In this document: positions 53,346 through 64,000 of the stretch, one piece after another
How positions within the stretch are numbered: position 1 is the stretch's first letter
Layout of the letters: each line of letters starts with the position of its first letter
NCBI GenBank assembly: GCA_016794505.1
Contig: JAEUJZ010000092.1
Location: forward strand, 158,435-222,434
From: Myxococcales bacterium
GTDB lineage: Bacteria > Myxococcota_A > Polyangia > Palsa-1104 > JAEUJZ01
DNA length: 64,000 nt
Direction of reading: 5' to 3'
Notes under the pieces: model-generated
The model's database searches: none
Told to the model about the DNA's origin: nothing
What the model saw: the letters and a program-made list of their open reading frames with translations, nothing else
Made by a program: the position numbers and the translations under genes

Positions 53346-55391
53346 CTAGCGCGTCCCAGCGGAACCCACTGCCCCAGGCGCAGGCGTCGCAGCAGGAGCC
53401 GCACCCGGAGCAGGAGCCGCACCCGCCGCACCCGGACCCGGACCTGCCGGAACCCCGGTGGCAAGCTGCTCTGCGCGACGCTTCTCGGCTTCTTCCAAGC
53501 GCTCGTTTTCGTCTTGCCGATCCGGTGGACCGATCGGCCGGTCTTGTTTGAAGCTCGGCCGGCGATGCGAGTCCCAGACATGCAGCGTCGGTGACTCGCG
53601 CAGATCGATGGGGCGAAAGGACGTCCAGCCGTTCGGTACGCGCGGCTCTAGGACCTCAAAGACAAAGCGCGCGTCGAGCGGCGACACGTTGATGCAGCCG
53701 TGCGACTTCACCATGCCAAAGCGGTCGTGCCAGTACGCGCCATGGATGGCGTTGTGCGCCTGAAAGAACGTCGACCACGGCACCATGTTCACGAAGTACG
53801 GCTTGTCGTCGTACGGCTGGCTCTTCATCGTGATGCCAGTGACGCGCGCCCACACGGGATAGTTGCCAAGCGGCGTTGCGTTGTTCTTTCCCGACGAGAC
53901 CAGCGTGGCATAGATCGGCTTCTCGCCTTCGTACAGGACCAGGACCTGTTCCCCCAGGTCGGCATCGAACCAGCGGCTGACTGGGTTGATCCCCGCCGGA
54001 CGTGGCTGCAAGCGCACTTCATTCACCCACGCGGCATTCACCCAGTACGTTGGCTCGACGGCAGCCGGCGCAGCCCCAGGCGAGACAGCGACGGCGCCGG
54101 GCGGCACCGCGGCCCCTGCACCCACACCAGGCGTGGCGGCCGGTGCTGGGACCGGTGGCACCGCAGCCGGTGCTGGGCTCGGACGCGCGGCAACTCCCGT
54201 CGCGGGTGCTGCCCCCGTCGTGGGTGCTGCCCCCGTCGTGGGTGCTGCTGCCGTCGCGGGCCCGTTGCCCTCTGGCGTGGGCAGGGGCGCCGTCGCCACC
54301 GGAAAGGCCGAGGTCTGTACGGCCGACACGCGCACCTTCAAGAAGCGCTTCCCCTTGACCGTCACCTCATCCAGGATGTCGAGCCGCGTGCGGCGCTTGA
54401 GCTTGGTCACTGGCGGCGTATTCGCAGAAGCCGGTGGCTCGGCCCAAGCGCTCAGCGGATCACCGAGGGCCCAGCCAAAGGGCAGCGGCGTTTTCTCGTC
54501 GAGCAAGATGCCGTGCCACGTCGATGTGGCACTCATCTGATACGTCCCGTGCAACGGTACGATCTTGCCCTCAACCGACTGCCAATAGCTCTGCCCGTCG
54601 TGCTTGACCTGCTTTTCGACGGCGACCGAGTCCCCTCGCTCTAGCATCCGCTCAGGCTCGGCACCGTCTTTTAGGTCGTTCAGCGTCGCCCACATCGGCA
54701 GCGGCTCTTTCGCCGAGACCATGATGTAGCGAAACGGCACGCGCTCGCCGGGCACGATCTGGTAGATCGGCGTCGCGTCGGCGGGGGCTTCGACCGGCTT
54801 GCCATGGTCCGCGCACATCCAGCCCATCGGGGCGATGGCCAGCCAGCGCTTGCCTTTGCAGAAGCGCGTCGCAAACTTCGCCGTTGTCTCGCCCCGGACC
54901 GGCAGCTTGGCCCCAACCTGCACCGTGCCAATCATCGGAGCGCCATAGTACGGACGCGCCAAGACCTGTGGATCGCCCTCTTCCAGCTTGCTGACCTCGA
55001 ACACTTTGACCGTGCTGGGCGAAGGCTCGACGTCGGGCAGCATCTTCGGCGGGTAGTACGGACGGACTTCGCCTTTTTTCAGCTCGCGAAACTTGCCGTC
55101 GATCCAAAACTTGCGCGGTTTTTTCGGGTCCGCGACCGGCTCGCCCGTCGCTGCCGCAGTACCAGCAGCCCCAGCTTGGGGAACAGGCTGCACCGCCGCG
55201 ACGGTCGGACCCTTCGTCGCAGCGACGACCGGAGCAGACGCTGTCGCTTGCGCCCAGGCTTGCCCCCCCCCTCGCGGTGATTCGATCGACAGTGCAGCCG
55301 GAAGCAACCACAACCCGGAAAGCAGCGTTCCAGCCAGCCTTCCCCGCGGGTGCTGCCGACGCCTGTCCAGTACATCCATTGCGCTCATCAC
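53346..55391 (-). CDS. L,D-transpeptidase (YkuD) with Pro/Ala-rich linkers
   Basis: About 681 residues from GTG at 55391 (ATG at 55388 follows directly). N-terminal signal GTLLSGLWLLPAALS, a non-catalytic region to about residue 370, a low-complexity Ala/Pro/Thr linker (about residues 380-455), then the YkuD catalytic domain with HGAYWHDRFGMVKSHGCINVSPLDA, where the HxnSHGCINV motif supplies the active cysteine. The C-terminal 35 residues are again Gly/Ala/Pro repeats. Crosslinks peptidoglycan or anchors proteins to it in the periplasm. The start is supported by TAAGTT seven bases upstream. Confidence 0.88.
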   Translation of the reverse strand: MMSAMDVLDRRRQHPRGRLAGTLLSGLWLLPAALSIESPRGGGQAWAQATASAPVVAATKGPTVAAVQPVPQAGAAGTAAATGEPVADPKKPRKFWIDGKFRELKKGEVRPYYPPKMLPDVEPSPSTVKVFEVSKLEEGDPQVLARPYYGAPMIGTVQVGAKLPVRGETTAKFATRFCKGKRWLAIAPMGWMCADHGKPVEAPADATPIYQIVPGERVPFRYIMVSAKEPLPMWATLNDLKDGAEPERMLERGDSVAVEKQVKHDGQSYWQSVEGKIVPLHGTYQMSATSTWHGILLDEKTPLPFGWALGDPLSAWAEPPASANTPPVTKLKRRTRLDILDEVTVKGKRFLKVRVSAVQTSAFPVATAPLPTPEGNGPATAAAPTTGAAPTTGAAPATGVAARPSPAPAAVPPVPAPAATPGVGAGAAVPPGAVAVSPGAAPAAVEPTYWVNAAWVNEVRLQPRPAGINPVSRWFDADLGEQVLVLYEGEKPIYATLVSSGKNNATPLGNYPVWARVTGITMKSQPYDDKPYFVNMVPWSTFFQAHNAIHGAYWHDRFGMVKSHGCINVSPLDARFVFEVLEPRVPNGWTSFRPIDLRESPTLHVWDSHRRPSFKQDRPIGPPDRQDENERLEEAEKRRAEQLATGVPAGPGPGAAGAAPAPGAAPAATPAPGAVGSAGTR
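54196..54249 (-). repeat. three 18-bp tandem repeats in the linker of the L,D-transpeptidase
   Basis: Three nearly identical 18-base units (CCCGTCGTGGGTGCTGCC on the plus strand) encode the AAPTTG repeats of the linker. Confidence 0.8.
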
Positions 55392-55398
55392 GATACCG

Positions 55399-55404
55399 AA
55401 CTTA
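55399..55404 (-). promoter_or_regulatory. -10-like box TAAGTT, leaderless GTG start
   Basis: Minus-strand TAAGTT, 7 bases, then GTG-ATG. Supports the start at 55391. Confidence 0.35.
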
Positions 55405-55583
55405 CCACCCTTCCACACTTTCGCAGCGCTTTCCAACGCACGGACAAGCAGCCCGACACGCGCCGGGCACACTCAGCGCCTCAAGTTGGCGTAATGTGCT
55501 GGGGCATTCCCCCTGGGCCGACGACACAGGATGGCTCGCGCAGCCAGGGGGTCTGGCCTGTCGTGATGTACTCAGAGGCTCCC

Positions 55584-58019
55584 ATGACCCTTGTTCCCTC
55601 GAAGACGGAAATCGATCTCGGCTGGCCGAGTCTGCTTGAGCAGCTGGCCAGTCGCTGTCACACGCTGCGTGGTGCCGCGCTCGCCCGCGACCTTCAGCCG
55701 CTCGACGGAGTGGCCGCAGCCCACCGCCGGCAGGCTGAGATCGCCGAAGCGCGCAGCTTGCAGGATCGCGGCGAGCCGCTGTCCTTCGGTGGGATCTACG
55801 ATGTGCAGACCGCCCTGGGCCGATCGCAAAAAGGCGGCGTGCTCGATCCCGATGAGCTGGTCGAAATGGGCAGCACACTGCTCGCCGCGACGCGCCTGCG
55901 TCGACACATCTTGGCGCGCGTGTCCGAGCTGCCGCACCTTGTCCCGCTGGCCTCGGACTTGGCCGAACTACCAGAGATCACCGGTCCCATCAGCGACGCA
56001 TTCGACGAGCAGCGCAAGCTCAAAGACAGCGCCTCACCAGCCTTGGGTGGGCTGCGCTCGCGCGTCAATCAGCTGGTGGCGGATCTGGGCCGCCGCACCG
56101 ACGGACTGCTCAACGAACCGCACATCTCGCCTTACTTGATGGACCGCTTCGTGACGCAGCGCGAAGAGCGCTATGTCGTGCCGGTACGCGCCGATGCCCG
56201 GACCCGCGTGCGCGGCATCGTGCATGGCACAAGCTCGTCGGGCGCAACTGTCTTCGTCGAGCCAGAAGAGATCATCGATCTGAACAATCGGCTCAAGCTG
56301 GCACAGCTTGAGGTGGCTGATGAAGAGCGCCGCATCCTGGCCGAGCTATCGCTGCGCATCGAGCAGGCCGCGCCGCGCATCGCAAGCAACCTGTCGCTGC
56401 TCGCGTCCCTGGACCTCATCGACGGGGCAGCACGGCTGGCCATGGATCTGCGCGCCACGGCGGTGACCTTGCTCGCCACGAGCGATAGCCAAGCGCGCAT
56501 CGATCTGCGCAACGGCCGCCATCCGCTGATGGTGCTGGCCGGTACGCAGGTTGTCCCCAATGACGTCGTGCTGCCGAGCCGCGGCACGCTGATCATCTCG
56601 GGCCCCAATGCCGGCGGCAAGACCGTTTCGTTGAAGCTGACGGGGCTGTGCGTGCTGATGTCGCGCGTCGGCTTGCTACTGCCCGTGCAAGAAGGCTCAT
56701 CGCTGCCCTGGTTCGACGAGGTGCTAAGCGATGTCGGCGACGATCAGAGCCTGGAAAAGAACCTGTCGACGTTCTCAGCACACATCCACAACCTGCGGCG
56801 CTTTCTTGCATCGGCCAAGCCAGGAACCCTGGTCCTCTTGGATGAAATTGCCGTCGGTACTGACCCTGAGCAAGGTGCTGCGCTGGCCCAAGCGGTCCTC
56901 GAAGCGCTGGCGCAAGCGGGCGCAACGGTACTGGTGACCACGCACTACGATCGCCTAAAAGCCGTGGGCGCACATGGCGCCCCGTTCGCCAATGCCAGCG
57001 TCGGATACGACCTAGCGAAGCTGGCCCCCACCTATCGCCTGCATCTGGGGATTCCTGGGGCGTCTTCGGCGCTGCCAGTGGCCGAGCGCCTGGGCCTGCC
57101 GGCCCACATTGTTGCGCGGGCGCAAGCGCTGCTTACCGATGCACACAGCGGGCTCGATCGCCTGCTGCAGACGCTGGCCACCGAGCGCGAACGCAGCGAA
57201 GCCGCCCGCCGTACCGCCGAGGAACACCGCGCCGAAGCGCAGCGCCAAGCCGAGCAAGCGGCCACTCTGCGCCAAGAAGCGCAGGCCGCCCTGCGCAAAG
57301 CCCGCCAGCAGGCGCACGATGAAGCCATCGACGCGCTGCGCGCGGCCCGACGGCAGCTACTGGATGCCCGCGATGAAGCCCGCAGCCTCGCACGCCGCCT
57401 GCAAGCCGCCGAAAAAGAAACGGGGCTAAACAGCGAGCTGCAGCACCTGCAGCAGAAAGTCGACGCCGCATCGCACGAAGTTGCCAGCCTCGCCCCGCCG
57501 CGACAAGCACCCACCGGACGCGCTCCCCGCGAGCAGGATCTGACGCAGGGCACGCGCGTCTATGTCCCACGGATGGGAGCCGTCGGAGCCATCGCGTCCG
57601 ACTGCGTGCGCGGCAAGGTCATCGTGCAGGTTGGCTCGCTGCGCATCAACGTCGATGTCGCAGAGCTTGTTCTGCCCGATGCCCAAGGACGTGTGCCCGC
57701 TCGGGCCAGTCAGGCTGCGCTGGGCTCGACGGTGAATGTGCTTGTGGCGGAGTCTCCGATTCCACCGCGCACGCCGGATGCGACGCTTGATCTGCGCGGC
57801 GAGCGAGCCCATATCGCCATCGCTCGTGCCGAGAAGTTCGTCGACGATGCCTTGCGCGACTCACGCAGCGCCGTGTTCATCCTGCACGGGCACGGCACTG
57901 GTATCTTGCGACACGCCATCCGCACACACTTCGCGGCGTTTCCCGGCATTCGCCGCGTTCGCTCCGCCGATTCGAACGACGGTGGCGATGGCGTCACCGT
58001 GCTCGAACTCGATCGCTAA
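55584..58019 (+). CDS. mutS2: MutS2 family endonuclease/ribosome-rescue ATPase
   Basis: 811 residues. MutS core without mismatch-recognition domains: ISGPNAGGKTVSLK (Walker A), LVLLDEIAVGTDPEQGAALAQ (Walker B) and VTTHYDRLK. A long coiled coil follows (residues about 540-650), then a KOW-like segment and a C-terminal Smr nuclease domain with LDLRGERAHIA and FILHGHGTGILRHAI. AGAGG lies 5 bases before ATG 55584; ATG 55566 is also open. MutS2 suppresses recombination or splits collided ribosomes. Its TAA overlaps the stop codon of the convergent gene. Confidence 0.94.
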   Translation: MTLVPSKTEIDLGWPSLLEQLASRCHTLRGAALARDLQPLDGVAAAHRRQAEIAEARSLQDRGEPLSFGGIYDVQTALGRSQKGGVLDPDELVEMGSTLLAATRLRRHILARVSELPHLVPLASDLAELPEITGPISDAFDEQRKLKDSASPALGGLRSRVNQLVADLGRRTDGLLNEPHISPYLMDRFVTQREERYVVPVRADARTRVRGIVHGTSSSGATVFVEPEEIIDLNNRLKLAQLEVADEERRILAELSLRIEQAAPRIASNLSLLASLDLIDGAARLAMDLRATAVTLLATSDSQARIDLRNGRHPLMVLAGTQVVPNDVVLPSRGTLIISGPNAGGKTVSLKLTGLCVLMSRVGLLLPVQEGSSLPWFDEVLSDVGDDQSLEKNLSTFSAHIHNLRRFLASAKPGTLVLLDEIAVGTDPEQGAALAQAVLEALAQAGATVLVTTHYDRLKAVGAHGAPFANASVGYDLAKLAPTYRLHLGIPGASSALPVAERLGLPAHIVARAQALLTDAHSGLDRLLQTLATERERSEAARRTAEEHRAEAQRQAEQAATLRQEAQAALRKARQQAHDEAIDALRAARRQLLDARDEARSLARRLQAAEKETGLNSELQHLQQKVDAASHEVASLAPPRQAPTGRAPREQDLTQGTRVYVPRMGAVGAIASDCVRGKVIVQVGSLRINVDVAELVLPDAQGRVPARASQAALGSTVNVLVAESPIPPRTPDATLDLRGERAHIAIARAEKFVDDALRDSRSAVFILHGHGTGILRHAIRTHFAAFPGIRRVRSADSNDGGDGVTVLELDR

Positions 58020-59491
58020 TAGTCGTCGCCGTCGAGCGCCAGGGGTCCACTGTCGGCGAAGCAGTGTGGATCCAGACCATAGCGCTCAAGCAAGCGACGA
58101 AGCTGGGTGCGATGCAGACCCAGCGCGCGGGCTGCACCAGACACATTGCCGCGATGGCTGCGCAGCGCCGACTCGATCCGGGCCCGCTCGGCTGGATCGA
58201 TGGGACGATCGAGCATGCGCTCTCCCGAGCGATCGCTGTGCCGATCGCTCGGTCGATCGATCACGGGCTGTACGACACGACCGCTGCGCTGGCTCATCGC
58301 TTCGATCATGCTGTCGAAGTCACCGCTGCCTCGGATTCCGCTGTCGTTGATCGCAGTGCCCGCGCCCGGCGCCAAGTGCCGCGCCTCGATCCGCGCAGCG
58401 TCGTGGCTTAAAGCGGTCTGAGCCGCGCTGCGAATCTCGACCAAAAGCTCGCGCACATTGCCTGGCCACGGACGCAAAAGACACGCCTCGATCAGCGTGA
58501 CGTGCAGCGAGGCCGTCGAGGTAATGCGACGGGCCACCGCATCGACCAGCCACGCGATCTCTTCTGGACGCTTGCGCAGCGGCGGAATCGACACCGCTGG
58601 GCGACCAATGCGGTAGTACAAGTCTTCGCGAAAGCGCCCCGCCGCGACCTGGGTTTTCAGATCTTTGTTTGTCGCTGAGCAGACCTGAAGCTCGATGTTG
58701 CGTGGGCGCACCGCGCCAAGCGGCAAGAGCTCTTTCGTTTCAAGCACACGCAGAAGCTTGGCCTGCACGCTCAGGTCGAGGTCGCCCACCTCATCGAGAA
58801 ACAGCGTGCCAGAGGCCGCCGCTTGGATATAGCCCTCGGCGTCGGCATCCGCGCCCGAGTAGGCACCGCGGCGCGTGCCAAATAGCAGCCTCTCGGCCAA
58901 GCCCTGTGGGATGGCGGCGCAGTTGACTGGGACGAAGCGCCCCTCGCGGTTGGGGCCCGTTTCATGGAACGAGCGCGCAATGAACTCTTTGCCGGTGCCG
59001 CTCTCACCTGTGATGTGCAAGGCGTTGCCGAAGCGCGCCGCCGTCGCCGTCTCGGTCAGCAGCATGTGCAAAGCCGGCCCGATCACGCGTCCGTCTTTGA
59101 CCTTGACGCCATACCGTGCCAAGGGCGTGATGTCGCGCTGCGGCACCAGCAGCGAGTCCCCGACGCGCAGCACGCGCTGCACCTCGGTACGCTGCTGCGC
59201 TGGAATCATCTCGCCATCGACCGCCGAGCCGTTCTGGCTGCCCAGGTCGGTGGCAAAAAAACGCTGTCCTTCAAAGCGCACGCGCACGTGCCGACGCGAC
59301 ATTCGCCCGTCGAGCGGCAAGCCATGTGCAGCGCGGCCCAGCTCGATCTCCCCCTCCGTCATCGGCAGCACGACCATCGCGGGGGCCCCGCACGAAAAGA
59401 CGAGGACCAAGCCCGGCACGCGCTCTCGCCCTGAGTCCGGATCCGAGTAGCGGTCCCCACTGTCCTTCATCGTCGAGGAGGGATGAGACAT
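58016..59491 (-). CDS. FHA-domain sigma-54-type enhancer-binding protein
   Basis: 491 residues. Residues about 30-140 form an FHA phosphothreonine-binding domain (ELGRAAHGLPLDGRMSRRHVRVRF and DLGSQNGSAVDG). The AAA+ domain has GESGTGKEFIARSFHE (Walker A), GTLFLDEVGDLD (Walker B) and WPGNVREL. The sigma-54 contact loop, normally GAFTGA, is GAYSGA here. The C-terminus is a Fis-type helix-turn-helix (GNVSGAARALGLHRTQLRRLLERYG). Likely activated by a Ser/Thr kinase. ATG at 59491 has TATAAT seven bases upstream. Divergent from the ADYC lipoprotein. Confidence 0.92.
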   Translation of the reverse strand: MSHPSSTMKDSGDRYSDPDSGRERVPGLVLVFSCGAPAMVVLPMTEGEIELGRAAHGLPLDGRMSRRHVRVRFEGQRFFATDLGSQNGSAVDGEMIPAQQRTEVQRVLRVGDSLLVPQRDITPLARYGVKVKDGRVIGPALHMLLTETATAARFGNALHITGESGTGKEFIARSFHETGPNREGRFVPVNCAAIPQGLAERLLFGTRRGAYSGADADAEGYIQAAASGTLFLDEVGDLDLSVQAKLLRVLETKELLPLGAVRPRNIELQVCSATNKDLKTQVAAGRFREDLYYRIGRPAVSIPPLRKRPEEIAWLVDAVARRITSTASLHVTLIEACLLRPWPGNVRELLVEIRSAAQTALSHDAARIEARHLAPGAGTAINDSGIRGSGDFDSMIEAMSQRSGRVVQPVIDRPSDRHSDRSGERMLDRPIDPAERARIESALRSHRGNVSGAARALGLHRTQLRRLLERYGLDPHCFADSGPLALDGDDY

Positions 59492-59498
59492 CCAGAGG

Positions 59499-59504
59499 AT
59501 TATA
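59499..59504 (-). promoter_or_regulatory. -10 box TATAAT of the FHA activator gene
   Basis: Minus-strand TATAAT ends 7 bases before the ATG; no ribosome site, so leaderless. Confidence 0.5.
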
Positions 59505-59538
59505 TGCCGCGCAGAGCGTGTGCAGCGGACGCAGTCAC

Positions 59539-59595
59539 CTGGCACAGTCCCTTGGCACAGTCCCTTGGCACAGTCGGCACAGCGGCTTGGCACAG
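59539..59595 (+). repeat. five GGCACAG direct repeats, mostly 13 bp apart
   Basis: GGCACAG occurs at 59541, 59554, 59567, 59576 and 59589, most copies within the unit CTTGGCACAGTCC. The spacings are 13, 13, 9 and 13 bases. The near-palindrome GGCACGTGTGCC follows. They lie between two divergent promoters and are candidate activator-binding sites. Confidence 0.8.
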
Positions 59596-59747
59596 GCACG
59601 TGTGCCAGCCTCGGCAAAAACTGCAAAAACTGGCGGCTACGCGTCCCCCGTAGCCGCTGGCCAAGACTCCGTCTGCAAACGGGAATTTTCTCGTCGCAGC
59701 CTGCCTACATTTCGCGCACTGGCACAGCCGACCCATGGCCGGACCTT

Positions 59748-59763
59748 GGCATGTTTCTTGGAC
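59748..59763 (+). promoter_or_regulatory. sigma-54-like promoter TGGCATGTTTCTTGGA
   Basis: Matches the -24/-12 consensus TGGCACG-N4-TTGCA at all but two positions, with the correct GG-to-G spacing. It lies 86 bases before the ADYC gene ATG and about 150-220 bases after the GGCACAG repeats, the usual distance for enhancer sites. Confidence 0.45.
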
Positions 59764-59849
59764 ATCTACCCCGCATAGATGCGACGGGGCGGCAACCACG
59801 GAGTGTGGCTCCCCCCTTCGGTAGACCAGTTCGAGATTTGGAGGACGCA

Positions 59850-60947
59850 ATGTCGACCCGTTTTCAGATTGGCTCTCTCGCTCTTGCTTTCACCCTGGGC
59901 CTGGGCCTTGCCAGCGGCTGTGGCAGCCCCAGCGCCGCACCGGATTCCAGCAACCGCACGCAGGCCGACGGCACCTGGTGGGGCAAGTACCCCAACGGCA
60001 CCGGCATCTACATCGCCACCACAAACCCCCGCAGCGAGTGGGGCATCAAGACCCCCGACGGCTGGTTCTATATGACCGGCTTCACCCGAGCGGGGACTAG
60101 CATCGTCGTCAACGGTGGCTACTGGGATGGCGCCAACTTCGTCGCCAAGAAGGGCTATGTCGTCAACGCCGACTGGAACGGCCTGCCGTTCGACGTGAAA
60201 GAAATCACCGCCAAGGGCAGCGACCTGCGGGTCGTGCTGACCGACGGCGGTAGCTCCTTCGATGTCGCGGGCGACCAGCTTGCGGGGCTTGTTCTGCATC
60301 TGCGGATCCCCGGACTTAACAAGCGAGGCGACCTTTTGCCTTACAGCCTGATCTTCCAGGGATTCAAGGCGATGGACAGCGTCGACAAAGACGTCCTTGG
60401 CTATGAGATTGTGACGCTGAATGAGAGCGCGGTCGGGGCCACCAAGCAGCCGTTCTGCTTCCGCGCCGACACCGGAGAAAACGAGCTTGCGCAGTTCTCA
60501 AGCGGCGCGCAGTGGGACGTCCTGACCGCCGCCCGCACCGACGATGCCTCCCTGGTATCGATCTCGTGTGCCAGCGGTGCCATCGGCCGCTGCGAGCAGT
60601 GGGGCTATCGCCCGTGGGCTGAAGGCCAGGTGGCCAGCAGCGGCTCATACGAGAAGCTCATCGACGCGCATCAGTCGTGCATCTACATGAAGCGCGCCGA
60701 CTACTGCGGGACCGGCGACACCTATACCGAAGACGGCACGATGATCGGCATCGATGACAACTTCACGCCCGCCTTCCAGAAGAGTGGCGGCCAAGACGTC
60801 GAGGCTGTCTGGGGTCCCAAGGGCGCGGTCTGTCTGACGAAGCAGCGCCGCCCCGACCTCTTCTTCCCCGGCTGCGCCGTCCCGCTGCCGCTCTGCACCG
60901 CCGCAAGCTATGGCGCGCAGTGGTACGTGCAGTCGAGCTTGATGTAG
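59850..60947 (+). CDS. ADYC-domain lipoprotein
   Basis: 365 residues. Signal peptide GSLALAFTLGLGLASGC with lipobox cysteine at residue 24. The body is beta-rich, followed by the ADYC domain with the name-giving motif KRADYCGTGDTYTEDG near residues 285-300 and paired cysteines (CASGAIGRCEQWGYRPW, CIYMKRADYC). These domains are restricted mainly to myxobacteria and have no known function. GGAGGA lies before the ATG. Confidence 0.88.
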   Translation: MSTRFQIGSLALAFTLGLGLASGCGSPSAAPDSSNRTQADGTWWGKYPNGTGIYIATTNPRSEWGIKTPDGWFYMTGFTRAGTSIVVNGGYWDGANFVAKKGYVVNADWNGLPFDVKEITAKGSDLRVVLTDGGSSFDVAGDQLAGLVLHLRIPGLNKRGDLLPYSLIFQGFKAMDSVDKDVLGYEIVTLNESAVGATKQPFCFRADTGENELAQFSSGAQWDVLTAARTDDASLVSISCASGAIGRCEQWGYRPWAEGQVASSGSYEKLIDAHQSCIYMKRADYCGTGDTYTEDGTMIGIDDNFTPAFQKSGGQDVEAVWGPKGAVCLTKQRRPDLFFPGCAVPLPLCTAASYGAQWYVQSSLM

Positions 60948-60992
60948 CCTCCGCCGCCAGTCCCCTTCCGTCTCTGCCCCGCCCCGCCTCGC

Positions 60993-63743
<2,751 letters not shown>

Positions 63744-63803
63744 ATTACAAAAAAAATTCGTCGAGAAATCGCGCTCTTACGAGGTCCTAGGAAACACGCA
63801 GGG

Positions 63804-63827
63804 AAAAAGGGAAACATCGATTTCCCT
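63804..63827 (-). terminator. Rho-independent terminator of the rightmost gene
   Basis: Minus-strand hairpin AGGGAAA-TCGATG-TTTCCCT followed by TTTT. It begins inside the stop codon of the partial gene. Confidence 0.65.
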
Positions 63828-64000
63828 ACAGTTGTCCACCGACGGTGGCGGCCAGGATCGCCCGGTCTTCTGGGGAGAGTGTGCGGATGGTGTTCAGAAG
63901 GTCGGCCAGGCTGGGGGATAACGCGGGCTTGGGTGGCTCGGCGGGGGCGAGCAGCGCGGCCAGGCTGCGGGCGTTGCCGGCGGTGTCGGCGCCAGGCGCG
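63826..64000 (-). CDS. C-terminal end of an unidentified protein (partial)
   Basis: 57 codons in an open frame running off the window, ending SLADLLNTIRTLSPEDRAIL and a TAG. It has high-GC codon use and a terminator overlapping its stop. Ends of this sort occur in integrases and transposases, and it sits directly at the break point of the kinase gene, but no diagnostic motif is visible, so no product is assigned. Confidence 0.55.
   Translation of the reverse strand, partial: APGADTAGNARSLAALLAPAEPPKPALSPSLADLLNTIRTLSPEDRAILAATVGGQL

Noticed and set aside
59541..59595. GGCACAG repeats as a CRISPR array or as tandem sigma-54 promoters
   Set aside because: The units are 13 bases with no spacers, so not CRISPR. 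The distance from GGCAC to the next TTGG is one base off the -24/-12 spacing, so individual copies do not form promoters.

Overview
The window is GC-rich, densely coded DNA that looks like a Myxococcota (delta-proteobacterial) chromosome. The assignment rests on content: a bacterial mevalonate pathway operon, HpnC/HpnD-type squalene synthesis genes, a CdnL/CarD regulator very close to the Myxococcus type, an FHA-domain sigma-54-type activator, membrane Ser/Thr kinases, many Cys-rich or FG-GAP lipoproteins, an ADYC-domain lipoprotein and a histone-H1-like Lys/Ala protein. No rRNA, tRNA, CRISPR array or complete insertion sequence was seen.

Layout. 0-3.2 kb: a B12 radical SAM enzyme and a cytochrome P450 in one operon on the minus strand. 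3.2-17.4 kb: scattered housekeeping and envelope genes (GNAT, DUF4139, nadB, M48 protease, hydrolases, engB, quinone oxidoreductase). 17.5-23.7 kb, all plus strand: histone-like gene with terminator, a DUF692 enzyme, a nucleotidyltransferase, a TIGR04222-like membrane protein with a Gly/Cys tail, then a MoxR ATPase and a VWA protein. 23.7-31.4 kb, minus strand: 7TM-Ser/Thr kinase, AI-2E exporter, MBL lipoprotein, cupin, peroxiredoxin, acyl-CoA mutase. 31.5-34.4 kb: accB-accC, glutaredoxin-like, TlpA-like. 34.5-41.1 kb: pgi, lipoproteins, cdnL, FG-GAP protein. 41.3-49.1 kb: a five-gene mevalonate operon (fni, mvk, mvd, pmk, mvaA) divergent from hpnC-hpnD. 49.2-60.9 kb: ABC-F ATPase, ethanolamine-type permease, L,D-transpeptidase, mutS2, FHA activator, ADYC lipoprotein. 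61-64 kb: a Ser/Thr kinase lacking its N-lobe, next to the end of an unidentified gene, probably a mobile-element junction.

Two themes stand out. First, the genes at 18.1-21.6 kb form a compact candidate peptide- or protein-modifying module: DUF692 iron enzymes of known function act on cysteines, and the third gene encodes a membrane protein ending in four cysteines embedded in polyglycine. Second, many genes here have a -10-like hexamer only 6-8 bases upstream of the start codon and no Shine-Dalgarno sequence. This implies widespread leaderless transcription and decides several start codons (GTG at 12576, 18149, 48255 and 55391).

Metabolically, the mevalonate operon would supply IPP/DMAPP, hpnC/hpnD would turn farnesyl diphosphate toward squalene, and the radical SAM/P450 pair is a candidate tailoring step for a lipid or terpenoid. 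The mutase and the accB/accC pair are transcribed divergently from one 162-bp region and may share control of acyl-CoA carboxylation and rearrangement.
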